A DNA stretch of 64,000 nucleotides from Caenicola sp034331105 (GCA_034331105.1 JAXQGB010000015.1:186001-250000), one strand, 5' to 3'; counted from the stretch's first letter, positions 42,986-52,428 are shown. A program made the numbers and translations. The notes: generated by a model from the letters alone, not told the origin.

Positions 42986-43746
42986 GCTTCAATGCCCCGC
43001 TTCAGGTAGCGATTTATGCCCCATAGAAAACCGTAGTCCAGGAAGGCACCCAGAGCTCCGATGACAAATATGCCCATCAGGACCACGTCTGAACGGGAAA
43101 GCTGTTCAGCATCAAGTATCATATAACCCAGTCCTGAAGATGCCGCAACAAGCTCCGCAGCCACGAGTGAGCGCCAGCTGTAACCAAGGCCAAGCCTAAG
43201 TCCGGTGAGTATCGAGGGTATCGCCGACGGCAGAATGACATATTTGAACTGATGCCATTTTCTGTAGCCGAATACCGTTGCTACCTCGATCAATTTCGGA
43301 TCGCTGTCCCTTATGCCCTGAAGCGCGTTCATAAACACAGGGAAAAATGTCGCAAGGATTATAAGTATTATCTTCGGTGCTTCTCCTATCCCGAACCAGA
43401 GGATAAGCATCGGAATGACCGACATGGGCGGTATATGCCTCAAAAATTCCAGCGTGGGCTCGATCTGTACCAGCAAGGGCTGGAACCATGAGCAGATCAG
43501 TGCCAGTGAAAGCGCAATTGCCGCAGAGAGCCCGAATCCTATAATGATCCTCTCAAGGCTGGCCCAGACGTGCTTTTGCAGCTCGCCGTTCTGGATCGAC
43601 AGGACGAAAGAATCAATGACTTTTTCCGGAGAAGGGAGAAGAAAGGCATTCCACCAGCCGGCGTTTGAACCTGCCCACCAAAGGAACAACAGGAGTACTG
43701 GCAATATCAGGCCGCTTTCCAGCAAAGTCTCTTTTTCTAACTTCAT
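42982..43746 (-). CDS. ABC transporter permease, SsuC/TauC type
   Basis: This 254-residue protein has about six membrane helices and the EAA loop that docks on the ATPase (EVATVFGYRKWHQFKYVILPSAIPSI). It belongs to the BPD_transp_1 permeases for sulfonates, nitrate, taurine or thiamine precursors. It starts behind GGGAG and faces away from the flavin reductase-like gene. The substrate-binding protein normally found in such operons is missing from the flanks. Confidence 0.92.
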   Translation of the reverse strand: MKLEKETLLESGLILPVLLLFLWWAGSNAGWWNAFLLPSPEKVIDSFVLSIQNGELQKHVWASLERIIIGFGLSAAIALSLALICSWFQPLLVQIEPTLEFLRHIPPMSVIPMLILWFGIGEAPKIILIILATFFPVFMNALQGIRDSDPKLIEVATVFGYRKWHQFKYVILPSAIPSILTGLRLGLGYSWRSLVAAELVAASSGLGYMILDAEQLSRSDVVLMGIFVIGALGAFLDYGFLWGINRYLKRGIEA

Positions 43747-43897
43747 TCCCTCACGCTCCCGTTATATTGTACATTTTTTTAGCTGATAAGCACAGTAAAT
43801 GAGCCGGGTTTATGTTAATCTATTATTGCGAGCATAAGAAGCGGCAAAACACTTTGTTGCTGATCAAACTAACAAATCATCGAAAGGGGCAGATAAA

Positions 43898-44461
43898 TTG
43901 GGAAAAGTGACCTGGAAGCCCGGAACCATGCTTTATCCTATCCCGCCCGTCATGGTCTCGTGCGGTACAATGGAAAGACCCAATGTCATAACAGTAGCCT
44001 GGACCGGGATCGTAAATTCCGATCCGGCAATGACCTACATATCAGTCAGACCGGAGCGTTACTCGCACGAACTGATAACGGCTTCTTCAGAGTTTGTAAT
44101 AAACCTCACCACAGAGGCACTGATATGGACTGCCGATTATTGCGGCGTAAAGTCCGGAAGGGACATAGACAAATTTTCACTGCCGTCAATAACTGCGATC
44201 CCTTCTTCAGAGGTGAGCGCGCCAATGATAGAGGAAAGTCCCCTGAGCCTGGAATGCCGCGTAGACCGTGTACTCAGGCTCGGAACGCATGACATGTTCC
44301 TTTCAAAAATTGTTGCGGTAAACGCAGATGAAAGGCTTATCGACAGCCATGGCAGACTCCACCTTGAAAAAGCCCGCTTAGTTGCGACGAGCCACGGGAA
44401 ATATTTCTCGCTGGGAAAACAGTTAGGCACTTTCGGTTACTCTGTCAGGAAAAAAAAGTAA
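43898..44461 (+). CDS. Flavin reductase-like FMN-binding protein
   Basis: This 187-residue protein has the split-barrel FMN-binding fold: NVITVAWTGIVNSDPAMTYISVRPERYSHELI is a typical opening (segments NVITVAW and RPERYSH), with EFVINL and LGTHDMFLSKI later. Such proteins use FMN for flavin reduction or as small flavoproteins in anaerobes. The start is TTG 43898, eight bases after AAAGGGG; no ATG is well placed. The 151-bp gap upstream, shared with the divergent ABC permease, must hold both promoters but shows no clear consensus pair. Confidence 0.85.
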   Translation: MGKVTWKPGTMLYPIPPVMVSCGTMERPNVITVAWTGIVNSDPAMTYISVRPERYSHELITASSEFVINLTTEALIWTADYCGVKSGRDIDKFSLPSITAIPSSEVSAPMIEESPLSLECRVDRVLRLGTHDMFLSKIVAVNADERLIDSHGRLHLEKARLVATSHGKYFSLGKQLGTFGYSVRKKK

Positions 44462-44535
44462 AGAAGCTTTTGGTGTATCCTGATCGGCTGAAAAATTATT
44501 GATTTATCACACTTATCAAAAAGGGAGGAATTGAA

Positions 44536-44688
44536 ATGTTGGTTTGCGCTATGTGCGGAAAAGCGCTGAAAGAATGCTGCGATCTCTTTCACGAGGCTGT
44601 CACGCCGGATGGTGACACCGTGGTCGTATGCAACGACTGTGCGATAGAAAACGATCTGCAGTTCGAACCTGATATAGAAGAAAAATAA
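44536..44688 (+). CDS. Small zinc-ribbon-like protein (50 residues)
   Basis: This short gene begins at ATG 44536 behind a strong AGGGAGGA and ends at TAA 44686-44688. The product has two CxxC pairs, CAMC near the N-terminus and CNDC near residue 32, plus an adjacent CC and a His, and an acidic tail (EPDIEEK). That spacing fits a single zinc ribbon. Function is unknown; it follows the flavin reductase-like gene by 75 bp and may share its transcript. Confidence 0.75.
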   Translation: MLVCAMCGKALKECCDLFHEAVTPDGDTVVVCNDCAIENDLQFEPDIEEK

Positions 44689-44709
44689 AAATTGAGAGAT
44701 TTTCTTATT

Positions 44710-44978
44710 ATGTCGCTATATGAGCCTGATCCTGAGCCGAAAAGGCTAATCTTCCTCATTTTCCTGGCTTTTTTCGTCTCAGGATTTATATATATGAGGC
44801 CTTCAATGAACATGATCCAATAAGAAAAAACCGCATTATGCCGGCTCTCATCTTTTCTGTGATAGTCATTTTCGTTCTTCCTGCGGCAGGGCCTATGCTT
44901 CCGTACATGCTGGCTGCAGTTCCTGCAGGCTGGCTGAACGGTATCTTCTGCTGCAGGATCTTTGTCAAAAGGCCTTGA
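44710..44978 (+). pseudogene. Small membrane protein gene interrupted by a TA-repeat frameshift
   Basis: From ATG 44710 the frame encodes an acidic, Pro-rich start (MSLYEPDPEPKR) and a membrane helix, then stops at 44821. A second frame continues to TGA 44978 and encodes a charged loop and two further hydrophobic segments (ALIFSVIVIFVLPAAG, YMLAAVPAGW). The switch falls in the TATATATA run at about 44787-44795. Removing one TA pair joins the two into a coherent protein of about 88 residues with three membrane segments. This could be real inactivation, phase variation or a sequencing error. It meets the convergent flavodoxin-ferredoxin gene end to end. Confidence 0.6.
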
Positions 44979-45752
44979 TCATACTTTAAACTCTTCAAAC
45001 TCCATAGCTTTGTACTGCTCCGCCGGTTTTCCCGGAACTGCTATGGCATGGGCCGGACAGAAGGCCACACACCTCTGGCATGACTCACAGAGGTTTTTGT
45101 TGATAAATGGATACTCCCCCTTCTTGTCGATAGCTCCTACAGGGCAGTTTTCCAGACACCTCATGCACTTCATGCACTTATCATTATCAATCGTTATCGG
45201 GAACATCCTGTAAAAGAACCTGAGTGATCTCCCTCCGGAAACCAGTTTGTACCACATCGACGGAATGAGAGGAATGCCGCGGTTCCAGGAGGCTTTTCCC
45301 TCTGACAGCTTATCGGCAAAAGACCTTGCTTTCTCAAGTGCCGCAGAGACCAACGCCTGATTTTTTTCAACAGGGATCACCCCGTTGTTGTAGTTGCCCG
45401 GCATCACAAACAACTCTGAACCAATAGGCTTATAGCCTTTTTGCCTGACGAGCTTTCTGAATTTTCCCTCAGCCCCGAGAGCAGAGCCGCCCATCGTCGC
45501 GGTCATGAATATTTTTCTTCCCTTCCCCTCAGGCAGTGAAGCGATGAATCTCAGAACAAGAGGATATGAGGAGAAAAAAGCGATCGGGAAAGCAATGCCT
45601 ATGACACTTTCCCCCGATATCCTGAAAGAATTGTACTTGCCTATCATATGTAAGTTGACTTCATTTCCTTTTTCTTCAAGCCTTCTGCCGACTTCCTTTG
45701 CTATAGTGAGAGTATTGCCGGTCCCGGAAAAAATATAGTATTCAATTTTCAT
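44979..45752 (-). CDS. Flavodoxin-ferredoxin fusion (EFR1 family)
   Basis: This 257-residue protein has an N-terminal flavodoxin-like domain (FSGTGNT binds FMN phosphate at about 9-15) and a C-terminal pair of 4Fe-4S clusters. The cluster motifs are CMKCMRCLENCP and CESCQRCVAFCP. It is a cytoplasmic electron carrier of the kind named EFR1 in anaerobes; the partners are unknown. A 156-bp gap separates it from the divergent SDR gene. Confidence 0.9.
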   Translation of the reverse strand: MKIEYYIFSGTGNTLTIAKEVGRRLEEKGNEVNLHMIGKYNSFRISGESVIGIAFPIAFFSSYPLVLRFIASLPEGKGRKIFMTATMGGSALGAEGKFRKLVRQKGYKPIGSELFVMPGNYNNGVIPVEKNQALVSAALEKARSFADKLSEGKASWNRGIPLIPSMWYKLVSGGRSLRFFYRMFPITIDNDKCMKCMRCLENCPVGAIDKKGEYPFINKNLCESCQRCVAFCPAHAIAVPGKPAEQYKAMEFEEFKV

Positions 45753-45908
45753 TTCTGGTTTCCTCCCATGGCGGAAAAAAATATCGAACGATCAATTTCT
45801 GGTAATTATAAACACTTACTCGGATATAATAACAGTATAGAGAATGAGAGAAAAGAAATTTTCACGCATATTTACTATTTCATTGACCAGGAAAGGCGAC
45901 ATGAAAAG

Positions 45909-46676
45909 ATGGATTACAGGAATTTATTTGATTTCACCGGTAAAAAAGTTTTGCTCACTGGCGGTACAGGAACATTGGGCGCTGAATTCGCCTTCGCATT
46001 TGCAGCGTGCGGGGCTGATGTGGTCATCACAGGCAGAGACAAACAAAAAGCTGAAAATGTCCTGAAAAGATGCAGGCCTTATGGGAACAGGGCTGAATTT
46101 ATACAATGCGACCTTTCAGATACTTCAATGATCGCAGATTTGGCTGCACGTACAGCAGGTGTCCTTGGCGGGATCGATATACTCTGCAACCACGCAGGTT
46201 TTTCCATACGCAAACCGGCGGTCGAATGCTCTGAGGAAGACTGGGATAGCCTCATAAGGACGGATCTGAAGGCACCTTTTTTCACTGCCTGTGAAACTGC
46301 TAAAATCATGAAAAAGAACAAATGGGGAAGAATTATAAACACTGCATCAGTATCTTCCGCCAGAGGACACAAAAACCTCTCCATATACGCTTCTGCAAAA
46401 GGCGGAATAAGCCAGATGACCAAGGTCCTTGCAAATGAATGGGCAGAAGATGGGATCACAGTAAACGCAGTGGCACCCGGCTACGTGCCCAGCAGCCAGA
46501 CTGCCGGACTGATCGCTGATGAAACTAAAAAAAAGGAACTTCTTGACAGGATACCTCTGGGGCGTTTTGGAGAACCTGAGGAAATAGCAGCCGTTGTCCT
46601 TTTCCTGTCATCTTCGGGTGGCTCCTACATAACCGGACAGACGATCTATATTGATGGCGGAAGAACGATAGACTAG
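45909..46676 (+). CDS. Short-chain dehydrogenase/reductase
   Basis: This 255-residue classical SDR has the NAD(P)-binding GGTGTLG, a CNHAG motif (NNAG in most members), the catalytic Ser region (TASVSS) and YASAK. Family members include 3-oxoacyl-ACP reductases and sugar-acid or alcohol dehydrogenases such as gluconate 5-dehydrogenase; the substrate cannot be read. The frame is open from 45768, but those 47 residues are not SDR-like. ATG 45909 gives the usual length with AGGAAAGG upstream. A TATAAT at 45825-45830 could be its -10, with no convincing -35. Confidence 0.87.
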   Translation: MDYRNLFDFTGKKVLLTGGTGTLGAEFAFAFAACGADVVITGRDKQKAENVLKRCRPYGNRAEFIQCDLSDTSMIADLAARTAGVLGGIDILCNHAGFSIRKPAVECSEEDWDSLIRTDLKAPFFTACETAKIMKKNKWGRIINTASVSSARGHKNLSIYASAKGGISQMTKVLANEWAEDGITVNAVAPGYVPSSQTAGLIADETKKKELLDRIPLGRFGEPEEIAAVVLFLSSSGGSYITGQTIYIDGGRTID

Positions 46677-46746
46677 CAAAAACGATCTCGCTCGTCAAAG
46701 AAATGGGAGTCCTTCCCAGCCAGACCTAAGGTCGTGCCCTTTTTAA

Positions 46747-46787
46747 GATATGCCCCCTGCCGTTTTTTATCCGGCAGGGGGCATATC
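46747..46787. terminator. Hairpin between convergent genes, possible bidirectional terminator
   Basis: A 16-bp perfect stem (GATATGCCCCCTGCCG with its complement) encloses a nine-base T-rich loop. It lies in the 202-bp gap between the SDR gene and the convergent thiolase gene. Neither side has a long T run after the stem, so termination by the classical mechanism is uncertain. The rest of the gap shows nothing I can name. Confidence 0.6.
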
Positions 46788-46878
46788 ATGTGCAGTTATC
46801 CTCGTGCTTGGTACTTTGTCATTAGCAGCTTGAACTCTGCGATAAAGATCTCTTCTTTTCTATTGGGTCCTTCGCTTA

Positions 46879-48063
46879 TCAGACCAGTCTTACGACCATT
46901 GCCACACCCTGGCCTCCGCCTATACAGGCGCTGGCCATGCCGACACTTTTGCCCTGCTGCTTCAGTGCGTACAGGAGGGTCGTCAGTATCTTGGCACCGC
47001 TTGCTCCGATGGGATGTCCAAGAGCTATCGCACCTCCGTGGACATTCAGGCGTTCCATATCAAATGGCATTTTACGGTGACATGCAATTACCTGTGCCGC
47101 AAATGCTTCATTTATCTCAATGAGTTCCATGTCATCCATGGTCATACCTGCTTTTTTCAACGCAATGTCCATAGCCTTTACAGGCGCGATGGGAAAATGT
47201 TCAGCGTCAACTGCTGCCGCCGAGTAACTTAATATTTCGGCGATGGGACTGAGGCCCTGCGCTTTGGCCCAATCGTCGCCGGCGACCATTACAGCGCTTC
47301 CCGCATCACACAGTGCAGAGCTTGAACCTGCTGTGATAGTGCCGTCCTTTTTGAAGATCACGGGCAGCTTTGCAAGTGATTCTATCGAGGTATCTTTCCT
47401 GGGGATCTCATCTGTGTCTAAGATAAGCTCTCCCTTCTTCCTGTCCTTCAGGATCACCGGCACTATCTCGTCCTTAAAAAGCCCTTTTTCTATGGCATCG
47501 ACAGCTTTCATATGGCTGTAATAAGAGAATTCATCCTGTTCCTGGCGTGTGATCGAAAATTCCTGGATCACAACATCCTCTGTGATCTCACCCATGAGGC
47601 GGCCTGCCAGAGGGCAGATAAATCCATCTGCATGAAGAACGTCTTCGGCCTTTTTCTCACCCATCCTCATGCCCCATCTGGCATCCCTGAGTATGAAGGG
47701 AGTATTGGTCGCACTCTCCATTCCTCCTGCCAGTATCGTGTGGGCATCTCCCAGGCGAATCCTGTCAGCAGCGAGCATTATAGTGCGCAGCCCGGAACCG
47801 CAGCGGATATTTACAGTGAATGCCGACACGGACTGGTCTATCCCCGCTTTGAACATGGCATTCCTGGCCGGGTTTGCCCCGACGCCTGCCTGCCAGCCAT
47901 TTCCCATAATTACTTCTTCGACGGAATCAGCGGATGCGCCAGAACGGAGAATAGTCTCTTTTAAGGCAGCTGCCCCAAGATCCACTGCAGAAAGTTTAGA
48001 GAACTGTCCTCCGAATTTTCCGCCTGCTGTCCTGCTGGCGCTCAATATTACTGCTTTAGCCAT
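46879..48063 (-). CDS. Acetyl-CoA acetyltransferase (thiolase)
   Basis: This 394-residue thiolase has the acylated nucleophile C88 in IRCGSG, NEAFAAQ, GGAIALGHPIGASG with the catalytic His, and the C-terminal CIGGGQG with the second catalytic Cys. In this operon it would cleave the 3-oxoacyl-CoA produced by the CoA-transferase. Acetoacetyl-CoA is the simplest substrate, but a longer 3-oxoacyl-CoA is possible. It is the last gene of the operon. Confidence 0.93.
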   Translation of the reverse strand: MAKAVILSASRTAGGKFGGQFSKLSAVDLGAAALKETILRSGASADSVEEVIMGNGWQAGVGANPARNAMFKAGIDQSVSAFTVNIRCGSGLRTIMLAADRIRLGDAHTILAGGMESATNTPFILRDARWGMRMGEKKAEDVLHADGFICPLAGRLMGEITEDVVIQEFSITRQEQDEFSYYSHMKAVDAIEKGLFKDEIVPVILKDRKKGELILDTDEIPRKDTSIESLAKLPVIFKKDGTITAGSSSALCDAGSAVMVAGDDWAKAQGLSPIAEILSYSAAAVDAEHFPIAPVKAMDIALKKAGMTMDDMELIEINEAFAAQVIACHRKMPFDMERLNVHGGAIALGHPIGASGAKILTTLLYALKQQGKSVGMASACIGGGQGVAMVVRLV

Positions 48064-48064
48064 T

Positions 48065-48745
48065 TCATGCGACCTCCATTCCCTTTATCGGGGGGAGCGG
48101 ATCAGCCACATCAAACTCAGCCTCGGTATGCTCCCTGATCTGTTCAAGTGTCACTTCGGGCGCTTTTTCGATCAGCGTCATTTTTCCGTCAGCTATTGAA
48201 AATACTGCGAATTCAGTAATTATCATGCTTGCGACCCCTACTGCCGTAAGGGGAAGTCTGCATTGTTTCAGTATCTTGGCCTCGCCCTTTTTAGTGGTAT
48301 GTGTCGTTGCTATGTATACTTTTTTTGCTCCTACGACAAGGTCCATCGCGCCGCCCATCCCCGGAACACTCTTGCCCGGTATCACCCAGTTCGCGATGTC
48401 TCCAGTCTGATTTACCTCAAGCGTTCCAAGTACCGTTGCGTCGACATGTCCTCCTCTTATAAGCCCGAAACTTGTATCGCTGGCAAAAAAACTTCCCCCC
48501 GGAAGCATCGAAATTATGCGCCCGCCGGCTCCAATACATCTGAGATCGGGTTCCGCCGGAGCAGGACCGATGCCGATAGCTCCGTTTTCAGCCTGAAAGA
48601 TTATGTGGACACCTTCGGGAATATAGTCTGAAACAAGTGTCGGTATACCTATTCCAAGGTTCACTACCTGTCCTTCTGAAAATTCCAGTGCTATCCGTTT
48701 GGCGATCCGTTCCTTTATAATGCATTCATCAAGTTCTGGAAGCAT
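48065..48745 (-). CDS. 3-oxoacid CoA-transferase subunit B
   Basis: This 226-residue beta subunit carries the catalytic glutamate E53 in AENG and the GGSFFASDTSFGLIRGGH segment typical of AtoA/ScoB. It activates acetoacetate or another 3-oxoacid with CoA from an acyl-CoA donor. It overlaps subunit A by 17 bp and is separated by one base from thiolase. Confidence 0.93.
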   Translation of the reverse strand: MLPELDECIIKERIAKRIALEFSEGQVVNLGIGIPTLVSDYIPEGVHIIFQAENGAIGIGPAPAEPDLRCIGAGGRIISMLPGGSFFASDTSFGLIRGGHVDATVLGTLEVNQTGDIANWVIPGKSVPGMGGAMDLVVGAKKVYIATTHTTKKGEAKILKQCRLPLTAVGVASMIITEFAVFSIADGKMTLIEKAPEVTLEQIREHTEAEFDVADPLPPIKGMEVA

Positions 48746-49421
48746 AGTATGAACCTCCTTTCACTACTATCATATCGACAAGGATCCCTTGTGTTACTAT
48801 TTCGTTAGGATCGAGCTCTCCAACGTCTACCACTGAGTCGACCTCAGCTATAACGATCTCCGCGGCTGTTGCCATAGCCGGGTTGAAGTTCTGGTTGGTA
48901 CCTTTGTATATGAGGTTGCCCATACGGTCAGCCTTGTACGCTCTCACCAGGGATACGTCGGCCCTTAGTGGAAGCTCCAGGATGAATTTTCTTCCGTTTA
49001 CTTCGAGTACCTGCTTGCCCTCTTCAACGATAGTACCCACTCCTGTAGGAGTAAGAAAACCACCGAGGCCGAATCCGCCTGCCCTTATACGCTCAACGAA
49101 AGTCCCCTGAGGCGAGAGTTCAAGTTCCATTTTGCCTGAATTGAAATACTCGCCGGTTTTTTTGTTGAGACCGACATGGGATGCAATTACTTTCTTTATC
49201 CTGCCTGCGGCGACCAGTTTTCCATGCCCCACATTTTCATATGCGGTATCGTTAGCGATCATGGTCAGCTGATCTGTTCCGGCTTCAAATAGCGCATCGA
49301 CAAGCGTGTAGGGTATTCCCCCGTAGTTGAATCCCCCAACCATTATCGTGTCGCCCTGTTTGATGCATTTCACTGCTTCTTGCGCAGAGACAACCGGTTT
49401 GATAATCTTCTTGGTCATCAT
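48729..49421 (-). CDS. 3-oxoacid CoA-transferase subunit A
   Basis: This 230-residue alpha subunit opens with GDTIMVGGFNYGGIP, the family CoA-binding signature, followed by GLGGFLTPTGVGT and VRAYKADRMGNLIYKGT. It matches AtoD/ScoA in length and layout. ATG 49421 follows GGAGGG and overlaps the TRAP permease stop by 4 bp, linking transport and metabolism in one operon. Confidence 0.93.
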   Translation of the reverse strand: MMTKKIIKPVVSAQEAVKCIKQGDTIMVGGFNYGGIPYTLVDALFEAGTDQLTMIANDTAYENVGHGKLVAAGRIKKVIASHVGLNKKTGEYFNSGKMELELSPQGTFVERIRAGGFGLGGFLTPTGVGTIVEEGKQVLEVNGRKFILELPLRADVSLVRAYKADRMGNLIYKGTNQNFNPAMATAAEIVIAEVDSVVDVGELDPNEIVTQGILVDMIVVKGGSYYASRT

Positions 49422-51388
49422 ACGGTCCCTCCTTCAAGTTTATTTTTTTTCTTACCAAAGCCCTTTTGTTTCGCGTAAACAGCTATTACTATCCCAGCTC
49501 CTATGAGATTGCTTATCATAGTTGGATAGATTATCAGGAAGGGAACTGCCACAAGCAGCAGGCGCTCTATCGGATTCAGGTCATCTATCAGATATCCCTG
49601 AACTGCAGCTGAGAGACCAATGACTGCAATGAGCGCGGTCAGGCTAGCAAGCACTATATGAACGGCGCCCCCCTGCAGCAGAAGACCGGGATTGTATATG
49701 AACATATATGGCACTATAAATCCTGCAGCTGCCACCAGAAGAGCTGTAAATCCGGTTTTCAGAGGTTCTGACTTTGCAATTCCGGCAGCAGCATAAGTTG
49801 CAAGCGCTACGGGAGGTGTTACGTCTGCAAGCACTCCGAAATACAGACAGAAAAGGTGAGCAGAGAACATGGGAACTCCCATCTGCGCCAGAGCCGGTGC
49901 CGCGAGCGTTGACGTAATAATATACTGTGCAGTTGTAGGTACTCCCATACCAAGTATTATGGACCCTATCATAGTGAGTATAAGTGCGAGCGGAAGTATT
50001 CCCTGAGACATGCTAAGAACGAATGATGAGAACGCCAGTCCCAACCCTGTGATCGCGATAACGCCGATCACAATGCCTGAACATGCACATGCCGCGGCTA
50101 CATCTACAGCTCCGGTGCCGCCGGATATCATAGCGTCTATGATCCTCCTCGGGGTCATCCTGTGCTCTTTGTCTCCAAACCAGGAAGCCGCTACAAGCGA
50201 AATGATCGACCAAAAGACCGCCATCGTCGGGGAGTAGCCGAAAGCAAGGAATGCAACAAGCAGCACTATCGGAAGGAGAAGAAACCATCCCTGGCGGATG
50301 ACCTTCCTGACTTTTGGAAGCTGTTCATCTGTGAGTCTGGGCATACGCTTTTTTCCAGCCCTGAAATGGACCATTGCGCCTATCGAAATAAAATAGAGAG
50401 TTGCAGGGATCGCTGCACCAATAACTATTTCCCAGTAGGATACTCCCAGGAACTGCGCCATTATGAAGGCAGCGGCTCCCATTACAGGCGGCATGACCTG
50501 CCCTCCTGTGGAGGCTGCCGCAACTATAGCTCCTGCAAACTCGGGAGAGTAACCCGAATGTTTCATCAGAGGGATAGTAAACGCTCCTGTCGTGACAGCA
50601 TTTCCGCATGAGCTTCCGGAGACCATTCCCATAAAACCGCTGGCAGTTACTGCCGCCTTCCCCGGTCCTCCCTGGCTCTTTCCCGCAAGTCCGACGGCAA
50701 GGTCGATAAAGAACTGTCCTGCTCCTGAGGTGCTGAGGAATGAACCGAAGAGGACGAAGAGGAAGATGAACGAGGCTGAAACTCCCAGACGAACTCCAAA
50801 AATACCATCGGTACGAAGGTACATGAACGGGGCCAGTTCTTCATATGAAAAACCCGCGTGTGCAAGGATACCCGGCATATAAGGCCCAAATACTCCGTAA
50901 GCGAGAGCAAGTATCGCAACTATAGGAAGCGGCCAGCCCAGAGATCTTCGCGCACCTTCTATTACCAGCACTATCATGATCACGCCAAGGTAGATGTCAG
51001 AGGGTATCGCCGAACCTTCACGGGCCGCTATCGCGTCGTAATTCAGCAGTATATTGGCGCAGCCTACGACTATCAATATCGCAGGGATCCAGTCAAAGAT
51101 GCTAATTTTAAGCTTATTGCTTTTTTTCTGAGACGCGGGGTATATAAGGAAGAGAAGCGCGCCCATGAACATCCAGTGCCACGCTCTCTGTGTCATTGCC
51201 GCAAAAAGACCGAATGCCGCTGTGTAAAGGTGGAAACAGGAAGCTGTTATTGCTATCCCGGCAACAAGGTAGAACTGCCAGCCGGATAGTCTTCGTTTTT
51301 TACTCTCATCAGGATCTTCAACTATCTCCGGAACGATGTCCAACTTTTCGATATCTTCTGCTTTACGCAGACCCTGTTCACATGACAT
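49418..51388 (-). CDS. TAXI-type TRAP transporter, fused small and large permease
   Basis: This protein of 656 residues combines the 4-helix DctQ-like domain (about 40-180) and the 12-helix DctM-like domain in one chain, the usual arrangement with TAXI binding proteins. SGSSCGNAVTTG and ASTGGQVMPPVMGAAAF are characteristic DctM segments. Uptake is ion-driven; TAXI systems carry glutamate, 2-oxoglutarate or related acids in the few studied cases. ATG 51388, eight bases after GGAGG, is preferred to a start 16 codons upstream. Confidence 0.93.
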   Translation of the reverse strand: MSCEQGLRKAEDIEKLDIVPEIVEDPDESKKRRLSGWQFYLVAGIAITASCFHLYTAAFGLFAAMTQRAWHWMFMGALLFLIYPASQKKSNKLKISIFDWIPAILIVVGCANILLNYDAIAAREGSAIPSDIYLGVIMIVLVIEGARRSLGWPLPIVAILALAYGVFGPYMPGILAHAGFSYEELAPFMYLRTDGIFGVRLGVSASFIFLFVLFGSFLSTSGAGQFFIDLAVGLAGKSQGGPGKAAVTASGFMGMVSGSSCGNAVTTGAFTIPLMKHSGYSPEFAGAIVAAASTGGQVMPPVMGAAAFIMAQFLGVSYWEIVIGAAIPATLYFISIGAMVHFRAGKKRMPRLTDEQLPKVRKVIRQGWFLLLPIVLLVAFLAFGYSPTMAVFWSIISLVAASWFGDKEHRMTPRRIIDAMISGGTGAVDVAAACACSGIVIGVIAITGLGLAFSSFVLSMSQGILPLALILTMIGSIILGMGVPTTAQYIITSTLAAPALAQMGVPMFSAHLFCLYFGVLADVTPPVALATYAAAGIAKSEPLKTGFTALLVAAAGFIVPYMFIYNPGLLLQGGAVHIVLASLTALIAVIGLSAAVQGYLIDDLNPIERLLLVAVPFLIIYPTMISNLIGAGIVIAVYAKQKGFGKKKNKLEGGTV

Positions 51389-51474
51389 ATGACAAACCTC
51401 CCAAAATGTAAGGCTTCTAACATCAACGGGGAGCAAATGCCCCCCGTTGAGATCGAACTATGTGTTGGGGCAAC

Positions 51475-52428
51475 CTACTTAACTGCTATTCCCTGTTCCT
51501 TAAAGTATTTGATCGCTCCTGGGTGGAACGGAATGATCCCTACAGATGCCTTTTGGGGAACAAAGTGGACTGCATGCGGAGTGACTTTCATAAGTTCATC
51601 TTTTTTGTCAATGAAAGTCTTCAGAGTATCATATGCAACTTTTTCTGTCATTTTCCCGTTTACGACAAGGAAGTTGGCATCAGCCACAGTCTTGCAGGGC
51701 TTATCCTGTTTTGTGTAGGTTCCCTTTTCGATGGTGTATTTCAGGAGGAACTGGTGCTTTTTTGTGACCTTATCGATAACATCGTCGGGAAGAGATATCA
51801 AAACTACGTCACGTACAGCCGCGATCTCCATGATCGCTGATCCGGGAGCTGCAAAGTTGAAGAAAGCTGCATCGATATTCCCGTCCTTAAGTGCTGTTAC
51901 GGCTTCGGGCTGAGTGAGCTGCTGCTTGTTGATATCCTTGTCAGGATCCCATCCTGCGGCTTCAAGGATCATCATGGAAAGAAGCTGGTCTCCTCCGCCA
52001 GGGGCACCGAGTGATATTTTCTTGCCCTTGAGGTCAGCGAATGTTTTGATGCCTGTTTTTGTTGTCGTTACAAGGTGCTGAGGCGCGGCATACATATTCA
52101 TGAGGGTAAGAAGCGGAAGTTTCCCGTCCTGCTGGAAAGCTTCAGTTCCAGTGTATGCCTGGTACAGTGTCGAACCCATGGTCATGCCGATCTGGGCCTT
52201 GTCTGATGCTACAAGACGGCAGTTCTCCTTGGATGCAGCTGTAGAGCGCGATGTTGCCTTGATGTCCAAACCGCCCTTTGTCAGCAGTTCAGCCATTACT
52301 CCACCCAACGGGTAGTATGTTCCGCCGACACCGCCTGAGCCTATCGTGATAAAGGTCATTGCAGAAGCGATCCCTGCAAAAAGTATAACTGCGATAATTC
52401 CGAGTGCAATAATATTTCTCTTCTTCAT
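51475..52428 (-). CDS. TAXI-family TRAP substrate-binding protein
   Basis: This 317-residue secreted protein has a signal peptide (about 1-23, ending ASA) and begins the mature part with FITIGSGGVGGTYYPLGG, a TAXI-family signature that contacts the ligand carboxylate. It delivers the substrate to the fused permease encoded 86 bp downstream. The ligand is probably an amino or keto acid, from context. Confidence 0.93.
   Translation of the reverse strand: MKKRNIIALGIIAVILFAGIASAMTFITIGSGGVGGTYYPLGGVMAELLTKGGLDIKATSRSTAASKENCRLVASDKAQIGMTMGSTLYQAYTGTEAFQQDGKLPLLTLMNMYAAPQHLVTTTKTGIKTFADLKGKKISLGAPGGGDQLLSMMILEAAGWDPDKDINKQQLTQPEAVTALKDGNIDAAFFNFAAPGSAIMEIAAVRDVVLISLPDDVIDKVTKKHQFLLKYTIEKGTYTKQDKPCKTVADANFLVVNGKMTEKVAYDTLKTFIDKKDELMKVTPHAVHFVPQKASVGIIPFHPGAIKYFKEQGIAVK

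Noticed and set aside
45768..45908. N-terminal extension of the SDR protein
   Set aside because: The 47 residues have no SDR character and no ribosome binding site; ATG 45909 gives the normal length.
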